Of a stretch of 64,000 nucleotides of DNA, positions 53,566-64,000 are shown one piece after another. Position numbers and translations under genes: made by a program. Under the pieces are notes generated by a model, which was not told the DNA's origin, searched no databases, and saw only the letters and a program-made list of their open reading frames with translations. Origin of the DNA: Rhizoclosmatium globosum (Eukaryota > Chytridiomycota > Chytridiomycetes > Chytridiales > Chytriomycetaceae); NCBI GenBank assembly GCA_002104985.1, contig MCGO01000027.1:186001-250000 (forward strand). The letters run 5' to 3'. Numbering within the stretch: the stretch's first letter is position 1; every line of letters starts with the position of its first letter.

Positions 53566-55612
53566 ATGATTGCCTCGTTCGCTCTTGCCCTTGCTGTTGT
53601 CGCTGGAGTGAATGCTCAATGCACCAATCCAAGAATCCGGTCCGAATGGGGCCAGCTAACTGCTGACCAGAAAGCTTTGTGTAAGTTTGTTTTGGGCACA
53701 AGCGAAGGAGAAGGTTAATGTGGTGTTTCAGATGTTCAGGCAAACGTCGCCTTGGCCAACCGGCCAGCAAGTGGCCAATATGCTGATCCATCGAAGATGG
53801 GCTGGTAACTACCGTCCTGCTTAATATTCCTCCACCAAGTTTCTTACTCATCAAATAGGCATGACTTTGTCCAAACTCACTCGCACCAAGCGTACTGGGC
53901 ACACGGTACTATTTGTTTTCGCTTAGTATTGTTTTTGATTCTGAAACATTACAGGTAACGCCCAGTTTTATCCATACCATCGAGCCATGGTTTGGCAGTT
54001 TGAGAATGCATTGATTTCAACTGGTATTTGGCCTTCCAACATGGGAGTACCGTACTTTGATTGGTCTGCAATGTCGCAGGTACGTTCATGACTCATCAGG
54101 AATACACCTAACCTCCAACATCACAAAAAGAACTGGTGGACCTCGGATATCTTCACTGACCAATACTTTGGAGCAATTTCAGGCAACGATCCAGATTATT
54201 GCATCTTGACCGGTGCCTTTGCCAAGGGAAAATACAATGTTGCTCCGGACTATGACAATCACCGTGTCGTTACAGGCGACCAAACCTGTGCCCGTCGAGA
54301 TGCCTCAAAGAAACCACTTACTGACGCTATCACTATTACTCAAAGTTTGGGTGCGTCTTCATTTGTCGAATTTACACGTCAAGCACCAGGTGTCTATTAC
54401 GATTCGACCAACTACCATGCCGACGGTCACGGTGTTTTTGGTGGCGCGAACGGAGATATGGCTAATCCAAGTGTCAGTCCAAATGATCCAGTGTTTTGGT
54501 TGCACCATGGTCTCGTTGACAAATATTGGTGGCGTTGGCAGCAATTGTGTCCCGCTTTTCGCCAGGACACTCCTTCGGCTTATGGTGGTAACCTCATGCG
54601 TGCTGATGATCCGATGGGAGGTGGAACTACAAATGCTGCCTCTAACCAGTATGTTGAGTCGTGGCCTTTCCTCGTTTCACAATTGTTGGATACACAAGGT
54701 GGAACTCTGTGTTACACTTATACTCAATCCGGTGGCGACTTGCAACCTCCTGCTGTCAATTGCCCAGCTGCTGCAACAAACAACAATACAATGATTCCTC
54801 CTGCGCCGGCTACTGTTAACACACTTGATGACACGTGGTTGAAAATGTTGTTCAACAGTTTAATTACTCCAAAGTTGATGAAAAATTGGAACCAACCAAA
54901 CAATTTTGGTGGACCTGTGACAACAAGTGGATCTAATGTTGTTCAACCTGCAGTTGTTATTGGACGTGATGTCGTGAATGCAACAGTTAATCATAACGAT
55001 ACCACACATTCATCCACATTGGATGTAAACGCTACTGCGACTGCTTCAATGCAAGCAAAGTCTACTATTCCAAATTCTTCACTGAACAAGAATTCAACCT
55101 CGACTGTGTTTTTGTCTTCAAACTCAACTTTGGCTTCAACCTCCACGTACTCCGCGACACCAAGTACCACCTCTATTCCACAAAACTCAACCGTCGTTGA
55201 GGAAAAGAATAACGAATATCTCGAAAAGGTTCATTCCAATGGAACAGTCTCCATTTCTTACACGCAGGCGGACCATGAAATCCAAGTCTCAGCAGGACAC
55301 AAAATTGTAAACGTCTATCATGGTTATGTGGACACAATTGGACCCGACGGTACTCCAAAGCGCTTCTTCCCCCCGGTTCCAGCTGTGGAATACGTTGCCA
55401 ACCCTGATGCTCCCACTGGTGTGGAGGTTGGTGCTCACCCGTGCTATTTGGCAGTTCCAGATTTGATGCCTCGCCATCACGTTGAGAAAATGGGTATGGA
55501 TTGGCAAAGTTTCCTCAATGCGCATTTGAAGGAGAAGATGCGTATCGATGAGTACAATGCTGCCAATTGTACCGGTGAGGTCAGTCCATCCTCCCTGCTG
55601 AACTGGCTTTGA
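53566..55612 (+). CDS. Secreted tyrosinase 1
   Basis: A type-3 copper oxidase that oxidises phenols towards melanin. Exons: 53566-53680, 53732-53804, 53859-53905, 53955-54079, 54131-55612. A signal peptide (MIASFALALAVVAGVNA) precedes CTNPRIRSEWGQLT. Copper-A ligands lie in MGWHDFVQTHS and WAHGNAQFYPYHRAM; copper-B ligands lie in YHADGHGVFGG and NDPVFWLHHGLVDKYW. A Ser/Thr/Asn-rich, probably glycosylated stretch (54990-55200) links to a C-terminal module GTPKRFFPPVPAVEYV ... NPDAP ... PSSLLNW. The same module is in tyrosinase 2, so the pair arose by tandem duplication. No transmembrane helix at the end. Confidence 0.95.
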
Positions 55613-55770
55613 TTTCCATTTGCATTCTTGTCTGTTTTATTTGCCTTTTCCCGTTTCTCTCGTTTCTTTTGTTGATCAAAATGAAGTTTTATTTTTAGAT
55701 TTTTTTTGTTGGGCTTGCAACTGGGGTTCAACGGCTCAAACGAAATGAAAAACAGATTTGAACACAAAAG

Positions 55771-57936
55771 ATGATTGCTATCTTGGTCGCTGTTCTGGTC
55801 GCTTTTGTCGATGCAGCTTGCACCAATCCTCGAATCCGTTCTGAATGGGGTCAGCTCACTGCAGAACAGAAGGCCACCTGTGAGTAATCATTGACGTTGA
55901 TTGACGACTTCTTATAGCGGTTTTATAGATGTTAGAGCCGTTCAAGTATTGAGAGACAGGCCAGCAAGTGGTCAATACTCTGATCCAAGTAGAATGGGAT
56001 GGCATGACTTTACAATTACGTGAGTCACAGATTGATTGGAAGTTGTTGTTATTGATTGCCTCATCAATAATTAAAAGGCACTCACGAGAAGCTTTTTGGT
56101 CTCATGGTAGCGTATAGTGTCTATTTTAAGTATGTATTCACAACAGCATTTCAGGAAACGCTCAATTCTATCCATACCATCGAGCAATGCTTTGGCAGTA
56201 TGAGAATGCATTGATTTCAACAGGCATTTGGCCTTCGAATATGGGAGTACCATACTTTGATTGGTCGGCTATGTCGCAGGTATGAGTATGATAATTCGAG
56301 AATATTCTTCACACAAAATCATGAACAGAACTGGTGGACTTCGGATATCTTCACTGACCAATACTTTGGAGCTATCTCAAGCAATGATCCAAACACCTGT
56401 GTCTTGACTGGAGCGTTTGCGAAAGGAAAGTATTCCGTTGCTGCTGATGCTGATGGCCATCGAATTGTTACGGGTGATCAAACCTGTCTCCGCAGAAATG
56501 CTCAACAATCCGCTTTGCCTGATGCGACTTCGATTGTTCGAGGATTGGCTGCAAGATCTTTCGAAGAGTTTCATGGCCACAACTTGGATGAATCCAATTT
56601 TCACGCGAGCGGACATGGGACACTTGGAGGTGTTGGTTCCGATTTGGGGAATCCAAGTGTCAGTCCAAACGATCCAGTCTTTTATTTTCACCATGGGTTC
56701 GTAGACAAGTTTTACTGGAAATGGCAGAATCAATGTGAATTCTTCAAACACGATTATCAAGGCAGACTCGCTCGTGCCGACGATCCTGTCGGAAATGGTA
56801 CCATTTACGTCAGCAAAGAGCTTTTCGTCAATTCATGGCCGTTTCAAGTCAAACAGTTGTTGGATACTCAAGGCGATACGCTGTGTTATACCTATTCTCA
56901 ATCTGGTGGCGACTTGCAAACTCCCAGGGTCGATTGCCCAGCGTTTAACCCGGATGAGACAAAGACGGATAGCAGCCAAACATCTTCTACTGCTAGTACT
57001 AGCGCCACTGGACTTCCAACGGGTGCTGATGATTTTTGGGTGACTAAGATGCTTATTTCCCTGGTTGCGCGCAAGCCCATTTCATTCAAGCCAAGCAATA
57101 ATGTGTCGGCCGCCATTATGCCAATTCAAGAGAATGTCGTTCATTTTAGAAGGGAGAATGAAATTCCAGTGGATGGAACTGCTGCTGGTTACGTGGAGAC
57201 ACCTTTGCCATCAAAGTCTGAAACTACGAAATTACAGTCAACAATCTCAGCTTCAGCCATCACTCCTTCAGTCTCGTCTATAATTCAGCAATATAATGAA
57301 ACGTCTTCTACCAATGCTACCTCAACCAAGACTACCATCACCACCAACGCTACTCTTACCACCAATTCCACCGCTGCCACCACTGTCCCTGATGAGAGCA
57401 ATAACAAAACGGAGAATTTCATCAATACTGTCTCTTCAACTGCCTCGATTCAACAGGCTTCTGCCACAACCACCTACCCAACAACGAACACAACCATGCA
57501 CGATCATACAAATTTGAACACCACCATTCCGAAAACTTATAACGAAACAAAGGCTGCCGATAATACCACTATCATCAGTTTTTCATTCAAAAACTCAAGC
57601 ATTGAAGTTCCTTCTGGTTATGACGTCGTTGAAGTGTACACCAACTCCGTTACAGCAGTAGATCAGACAGGAACCCCGAAACGCTTCTTTCAACCCATGC
57701 CTGTTGTTGAATATGTGCCTAACCCGGATGCTCCCAGGAACGTGGAAGTTGGAAGCGATCCGTGCTTCTTGGCTTATCCAGAACAATTATCGTGTAGCTA
57801 CATTGAGGCGATGGGAATGTCATGCGACATGTATTTGAATTCTTATAACAAGGGTAAAATGGCCATTGACGCGTTTAATGCCGACGGTTGTAAAACAATG
57901 AGTAGTCCATCATCGTTGATGAATTGGCAAGTTTGA
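55771..57936 (+). CDS. Secreted tyrosinase 2
   Basis: Tandem paralogue of the preceding gene, 158 bp downstream on the same strand, with the same intron positions. Exons: 55771-55879, 55929-56019, 56078-56105, 56154-56279, 56329-57936. Signal peptide MIAILVAVLVAFVDAA, then CTNPRIRSEWGQLTAEQK. Copper-A: MGWHDFTITHS, SHGNAQFYPYHRAM. Copper-B: FHASGHGTLGG, NDPVFYFHHGFVDKFYW. The Thr/Ser/Asn-rich linker is longer than in tyrosinase 1 (about 57210-57570). It ends in the shared module GTPKRFFQPMPVVEYVPNPDAP ... SSPSSLMNWQV. Likely extracellular or wall-associated. Confidence 0.95.
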
Positions 57937-58093
57937 TGAGGCTATTGATCACCCTTGTCTAGATTTTTTTTTTTAAAACTGTAGTTTGGGCGACACCCCT
58001 TGTTGATTGAGCGGAAAATGAAATTGATAAAGCCAAACCTCCGTATCTCGACTTTTATAATTGAAACTTTCTTTCACGTCGACACGCTGCATC

Positions 58094-59899
58094 ATGTCTC
58101 CTCTTCCGTCGCATTCTGCTATCGCTGTTGTGCTCTTGACTGCACTCTCCTCTATGGTGCAAGCCAATCCTGCAGTTGCCCAATACCCGAGCGCTGTGCC
58201 AACAAGTGCTGCAAGGGTAGCCACGCTAGGATTAGTGACTACAACTGTCGACAATAGTACAAATCCTATGCAAACCGACACTACGATACAAAGCTTATAT
58301 TCCACAGTCTGTGCCGGGCAAGCAAACAATGCCAAAATATGTGTGAATACTGAAGCCATGTTTGTCTGTAATCAAAATAGTGAGTCTTGGCGTTGTCGTG
58401 TTTCGGACAAGGGGTGGAGTTGCAACTAACCAACATCAAAACCACCCTCCAGGCACGGTTCAAATGGTTGTATGTCCCACTGGATTCGTATGTTGCCATG
58501 GAACAAACACTTGCAACCCAGATATTACGTGTGGAAACAATACGTTGAGTGTCGTTCCAAGCATTCCAACAATACCCACAAATGGAGGCTCTTCGGACGT
58601 TGGATTCCCAAACTTAGCCGCTGTCACTACAACCAGCGGATTCTGTAAGAAAAACAAGAATAAACCGTTGCGAGTGGGGTATATTACATCCTGGGGTCAA
58701 TACTACCAAGGAAACTGCAAACAAGATGTATCCACTATCAGCAAGAAGAAATGGGTACGATCTTATTTTTACAATCAACATTTTACTGAAAATTCTTCAA
58801 AATAGACTCACCTCATTTATGCTTTTGGTGCAATTTCTGGAAACAATATCGTCCTTGATGTGAACGCAGATCTTCCTTACGTTACGAAGCTGCGTGCACA
58901 GGGTATCAAAATTATTCTGTCTGTTGGTGGCTGGGGCGCAGCATCTGCATTTGTTGGCGTTGCTTCGTCATCCGCAAATCGACAGGCCTTTGCTGCTTCT
59001 GCCATGTCCATTTTCACTCAGTACGGATTTGACGGAATTGATTTGGTTTGTTTTTATTATTTCTCAAGCATGAGGGTTATTGACTGGGCAGTAATAAGGA
59101 CTGGGAGTTCCCCACATCATACAAGGACACGAACGGCAAAGTGATTCCTGGGTCTGATGGAGACAATTTGGCGAAACTCATTCAAACATTGAGAAATGCT
59201 TTCCGAGCAAATAAGGCGAAGCATTACACTATCTCTCTCGCTGTTCCAGTCATTCCAACAGTATACAACTATCCTCTTGCCGATATGGCGAAATACTGTG
59301 ATTTTGTCAATGTGGTATGCTTTTTAATGTCCTTCTTTCGATTTCTAAACGTACTTGAAGATGACGTATGACTTGAATGGACCATGGGACAGTAGTGCTT
59401 TGCCAAATACAGATAACCGTATTATCAAAGCCACATTCCAGTCATTGCTTAAGACTGCAAAGTTTCCTGCGAACAAGCTGCTTTTGGGGCTTGCTTATTA
59501 TGGACGAACGTATAAACTCTCAAGTCCTTCCACTTGTAACGGAATCGGGTGTGCGTTTATTAGTGGAGCTACTTCTTATTCTGGAGCGTGTTCGCAGTCG
59601 AGTGGTTATGTGTACATGAATGACATCCAGGCACTTATTGATGGTGGGGCTACTCAACATGATGATGTGACAACCGGAACTTCTTGGCTGATAACGAGTG
59701 ACGGAAGCTGGGTTACATATGATTCTTTGAAAAATTTCAAGTGAGTTTTTCAACTAATTTGGAGGATATTGAGATCAATTTGGCTAAATAATTTGTTGCT
59801 TGCAGGACAAAAGAAGCGTATGCCCAGTCATTGTGTCTGGGGGGAACATTTGTTTGGGATATGGATCAGGATCCACAGCACAAATTCTTGTATTGGTGA
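58094..59899 (+). CDS. Secreted GH18 chitinase
   Basis: Cleaves chitin, probably in wall remodelling. Exons: 58094-58379, 58453-58754, 58806-59045, 59099-59314, 59361-59740, 59806-59899. A signal peptide (MSPLPSHSAIAVVLLTALSS...) is followed by a Cys-rich N-terminal region (VCAGQANNAKICV ... CPTGFVCCHGTNTCNPDITC) that may bind chitin. The catalytic barrel has KIILSVGGWG and FDGIDLDWEFP, the DxxDxDxE motif with its Glu acid; an intron splits it between Leu and the last Asp. FVNVMTYDLNGPWD, LLLGLAYYGRTY and GGTFVWDMDQD complete the family pattern. No GPI or transmembrane tail. Confidence 0.95.
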
Positions 59900-59973
59900 C
59901 AGTGTTACATTTCTTCTATTCTATTCTTCAATTGCATTGGTATTTGGGTAATATTTCATAAAGCATAGTTTAT

Positions 59974-62821
59974 TTAATGGAATCCTCCATTGCCGTGACC
60001 ACCATGATCAGCAGGTGGACCACCACTGCCAGCGCTTTTTCCATTTACTAATTTGACTACTGGTTTGGGTGGAACCGTCTCGACCACAGATTCGTCCTCA
60101 AGTTGACGCATCCACATCAAATAGTAAGTTCCAACCCATCCAAACTCTTCATCGTCTCCAACCTTGAACTTCCCATCCACAGCAACGTTCGCTCTTGCTT
60201 CTCCAGCAGCAAGCAATTCCTTGTGATTACCGCGCTCAACAATCTTGCCTTCACGCATAACGAGAATCGAGTCAGCGTCAACAATCGTTGAAAGTCTGTG
60301 CGCAATCACAAGTGTAGTTCTACGCGATGTGAGTTCCTGCAAGGAGCGTTGGATCAGAGCTTCTGTAGTGTTATCAAGTGCTGAGGTGGCTTCGTCCAGA
60401 AGAATAATTTTAGGGTCCTTCAACAACGTTCTCGCAATCGCAACACGCTGCTTTTCACCACCAGACAGTCGCAACCCGCGTTCTCCAACCTTAGTATTGT
60501 ATCCATCAGGGAACCCAGTCGTAATACGGTCATGGATTTGTGCCCGCGCAGCAGCGTTTTCAATCTCTGCTTGAGACTTGTTGACATCTCCGTATCCAAT
60601 GTTGTATCCAATCGTGTCGTTGAAACAGACAGTGTCTTGTGGGACTACACCGATGGCTCTGCGTAGCGACGATTGTGTCACGTGTTTAATGTCTTGTCCG
60701 TCAATCAAGATTCGTCCGCTTTGTGGATCGTACTTTTTTTATGGGGTACAAATTAAGTTTTGATGAGAGGTAAGAGGATTGGGTCAGACGAGCGGGGGTG
60801 TGAGGAGGAGGAGAAAAAATTTTCTGACAACAATGAAGGGAAGGGACTCACAAATCTAAAGAGAAGCCTAAATACGGTACTTTTTCCAGAGCCCGATTGT
60901 CCCACAAGCGCGGTAGTAGTCTTTGGAGGAACCGTGAAACTAATATTTGAAATCGCAGGTTGTCGAGCATCATATCGGAACGAAACTTCCTCGAATCGAA
61001 TTTCACCATCCTGACAGGTCATTTCCTTTGCATCTGGATCGTCCTTGACAGCCGCGTTTTCATTCAAGAGGTCAAACATGGATTCCACTAATTTGAAATA
61101 GGTTACGTTTATGAAATATAAGAAAAGCAAGCGGCTTACTATCGATGAAGTTTTGTTGAATGGCGCGGTAGTAGGTTCCGAAAAAGTTGAGGGGCTGGTA
61201 AAGCTGGATAATGTAGGTGATGAACATGACAAAGTCACCGGCAGTCAGTTCACCGTCCACAACGCGGCGGACACAGACAAGACTTCCAGCAGCCAAACCG
61301 ATAGTACTAATTGTGGTTGTATCAGTAAGCATCAGTCAAGAAATAAAACATGAAGGAAACGCACATGACAGTGTTCTGGGCAGTGTTGAGAAGGGTAAGG
61401 GAAGCATTGGATTTCCAGTTTGCAACTTGATAGGCATCAATGGACTTTGAAAAACGGTCGACTTCGTAGTTTTCGTTGTTGTAGTATTTGACAGTCTCAA
61501 AGTTGAGGAGCGAATCGACGGCACGAGCACGGGAAGCGGAATCCAGAGTGTTCATTTCACGGCGGTATTTTGTACGCCATTCAGTGATGGCAATAGTGAG
61601 AATCACGTACAGGACCATTGTGGCAAAAACGATTGCACCAGTGACAACGTCAAAGAACCAAATGAACCATCCAATAGAGATACCAATGTCCACAAACGTT
61701 GGAACAATGTTGAAGAGAAGGATTGAGAGCAGGGATCCGACCGAGTTGTTTCCACGATCCATGACTCTCAGCACTTCACCGGTTTTTCTGTTGATGTGGA
61801 ACTGAAGAGAAAGTGAATGCAAGTGTCTGAGCATAGTCACGTTGATTTCACGAGTATTGAATTGGGCGACAGGAATCCAGGCCAAGGATTGAAGGGCTGA
61901 GAGAAGACCGACACCAGATTGGAAATACCGAATCGAACAATACAAGAGCACGGCCCCCCACGCATAGTAAGGGCCCGCATCATCCGGCTTATCCGTGAGC
62001 ATATCAATAATGACTTTGTATTGGAGAGGCACCAGAACATTGACCACACGGCCAAGGAAGAGCAAGAACAGACAGACAGCCACGAGCATTTGCAGGAACC
62101 AGTCTTTAGGGAACAAGAATGGAAACAATTTCCGAATATTAGCCCAAGTCTGAGTCCAAGTGACAGTTTTTTGAGTTGCAGGAGTTTGAGATGTTGTAGC
62201 AGTTGTAGCAGTGGCCGCCTCGTCTGCAGCCTCCAACAGATCGTAGGCGTCCCGATCGTCCGGCAGCAGCACCGCATTCGCCGCCGCCAAAGCAAAGTAG
62301 CGGACCCCGACGGCCGCGGCAAAGAGCGTGTCCTGGCTGTCAAGAGCCGGGCCAGACAGAGTCACAACCGAAGCAACAAGAAGATAGACTTCGGCCGTGC
62401 CAAGTACGAGAGCAACAAACGCAGCCAAACGCGGCGTGTTCTTTGTCAACGAGTTTGTTTGTGTTTGTGATTGTGTTCGTGTTCGTGTTTGAGGCAGAAG
62501 AAGCGCCGCGGCAACAAGCGCAAGTGCCGCCGCCACCGACGAATCCGCACAAAAACGAAGCACGAGACTCGATCGCTGCGGAAGACGAGTCGCACTCTCG
62601 ATCACGTCAAGGGCAACCAGTGCGTCCAGTCCAAGAAGAACAAGAACTGTCGCTGCGAACCCTACCAAGACAAACACGCCAGCCCGTCTTGCCTTGGTTC
62701 GCTGTCGCTCATTCGCTCTTTCTTGCTGCTCTTGCACCCGAACTTGCACTGATCGCACAAATGCGTATGTCGCAACGGAGAGCTGCGCGACTCCGCTAAA
62801 CACCTCAAATCCAGTCAACAT
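59974..62821 (-). CDS. ABC half-transporter, HMT1/ABCB6 type
   Basis: N-terminal extra membrane domain (about 230 residues of hydrophobic segments), then a six-helix ABC core with [37 protein letters not shown] and [16 protein letters not shown]. The latter two are hallmarks of the ATM1/HMT1/ABCB6 group. The ATPase has Walker [13 protein letters not shown], signature [15 protein letters not shown], Walker [13 protein letters not shown] and switch AHRLST. The extra N-terminal domain points to HMT1/ABCB6 (vacuolar or endosomal metal-conjugate or porphyrin transport) rather than mitochondrial Atm1. Intron positions include one near 60735-60855. The tail is Gly/His-rich ([16 protein letters not shown]). 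Confidence 0.93.
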
Positions 62822-62994
62822 TTTGGGTCCTTTTCAAATCAAAACAAAAGAAATGAACACAAATTTCGTCATGTCCCTTTCATCCCTTGGCGCCTCTGCA
62901 TCCCCTTCGTTGATGATTCACTTAAAAGGAAGGACGGCGTAGGTATAGAAATGTATCCCCTTCACAACATCTCTTCTACACCAACACCATCTGA

Positions 62995-64000
62995 ATGCAT
63001 TCTCGCTTACTCCTCGTCTTCCTTGTCTGGACGGTCGCTCGTGTTACCACGGCCCAATGTACAAACCCTGCCATCCGTCGTGAATGGAACGAGCTGACCC
63101 CTTCCCAACAACAACTCTGTAAGTTTTCCTACAAACTCCCCAAAACTAGTTACCCACCCTATTCCGTGTTTCAAAATTAAATAACTCTCAAAACTCTTAC
63201 TCCACAAGATGTCGACTCTATTGTTCGCCTCCAAAAACGTCCAGCCTCCAACCAAACTCAAAATGCTTCTGTCATGTCGTATGCAGACTTTGTGACTACT
63301 CATGTCGAACAAGCCTTGTGGACGCACGGCAACGCACAGTTCTATCCCTACCACCGTGCCATGATGCGTCAATTTGAACTTGCCATGCAATCCGCTGGCT
63401 GGTCTGGACCCGTTCCCTACTGGGTACGTGTTGCCCTCTCTTTCTTTTTATTTTCTACTCTTTCCTATTCCTTTTCTTCACATCTAAAATTGACTTTATG
63501 TTTTATAACAGGACTGGCCATCCATTTCACAAACCTGGCAATCCTCTTCAGTCTTCTCCTACTTTGGCCCCGCAATCTCAACAGACCCAGACGGCTGCCT
63601 CCAATCAGGTCCCTTTGCGAAAGGGAACTATACGATCCTTGACGACACGTTCTTTCTTCCAGTGGGCCAGTACTCGCGGCAAGTGGTGCCAGGCGGAGAC
63701 CGGTCGTGTCTTCGTAGGTGTGGCTCGGAAGACGCGTTGACGGATGCTACGGTTATTACAGCGGGACTTGCGCGCGCTTCCAATTACATTGAGTTTAGAG
63801 GGGATGATCGGTCTGGGTATCATGCTTCTGGACATGTGGGCACTGGTGGTTCCATGTGTGGAGATATGGCTGACGGTTTATTCTCGTGAGTTTTCTTTTT
63901 CTGTGGATTTAAAGTTGGATACCTTATCCATCATTTACCTCAACCAGAACAAACGATCCACTCTTCTTTTTGCATCATGGCTTGGTCGACAAAGTGTGGT
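62995..64000 (+). CDS. Secreted tyrosinase 3 (5' part, cut by window end)
   Basis: Exons 62995-63118, 63209-63423, 63512-63885 and 63948 onwards. Signal peptide MHSRLLLVFLVWTVARVTTA, then CTNPAIRREWNELTPSQQQLY. Copper-A: MSYADFVTTHVEQALWTHGNAQFYPYHRAM. The first ligand region reads SYADFVTTH rather than GWHDFVQTH, so the usual first His is not in the same place. Copper-B: YHASGHVGTGGSM and NDPLFFLHHGLVDKVW. It is more distant from the tandem pair but shares the early intron positions. The 3' end lies beyond the window. Confidence 0.9.

Overview
The window reads as nuclear DNA of an early-diverging, probably zoosporic (chytrid-like) fungus. Genes are dense and rich in 45-80 nt GT-AG introns. 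The gene set mixes fungal traits (Cet1-type RNA triphosphatase, GH18 chitinase, secreted tyrosinases, peroxisomal malate synthase) with genes lost from most Dikarya (Integrator subunit INTS8, an EF-hand/WD40 protein of the axonemal WDR49/WDR64 type, PLK4). No rRNA, tRNA, CRISPR or bacterial-style operon was recognised. Exon models come from reading splice sites by eye.

Left part (1-11918): the left edge holds the 5' end of a second copy of the giant gene described below, running off the window, then a fragment of a 2-oxoglutarate oxygenase gene, malate synthase, ethanolamine kinase and HUS1. HUS1 is divergent from INTS8 with only 56 bp between start codons.

Centre (11941-24799): the outstanding feature is an 18-exon minus-strand gene whose proposed exons sum to 11,343 nt, that is 3,780 codons plus a stop. 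Its C-terminus carries a complete Fanzor/TnpB-type split RuvC nuclease: a DPG motif, a Glu followed seven residues later by a zinc ribbon, and a final RD motif. Ahead of it lie N-terminal hydrophobic segments, a full-length ubiquitin-like domain ending in RGG, a basic NLS-like stretch, tandem repeats and two C2H2-like fingers. This looks like a eukaryotic RNA-guided-nuclease (OMEGA) element with an unusual architecture. Its 5' end and promoter exist twice (1-1030 and 23784-24799), each abutting a differently truncated piece of the same 2OG-oxygenase gene, so the locus is mobile or recently rearranged. Its 3' end stops 22 bp from the INTS8 stop codon.

Right part (25282-53161): Sen1-like helicase, a 5'-truncated ankyrin fragment beside a short dispersed repeat, RNA triphosphatase, ribosomal protein eL21, WDR83, U2AF large subunit, a copper P-type ATPase, the EF-hand/WD40 protein, NEDD8 with micro-exons, PLK4, U1A/U2B''-like snRNP protein, mitochondrial uS13, a Tda3-like FAD oxidoreductase and mevalonate diphosphate decarboxylase. 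RNA processing is heavily represented.

Far right (53566-64000): two tandem secreted tyrosinases, a secreted GH18 chitinase, an HMT1/ABCB6-type ABC half-transporter and a third tyrosinase cut by the window edge. These may act together in cell-wall melanisation or remodelling, with the Cu-ATPase at 35998-39696 a plausible supplier of copper to the secretory pathway.
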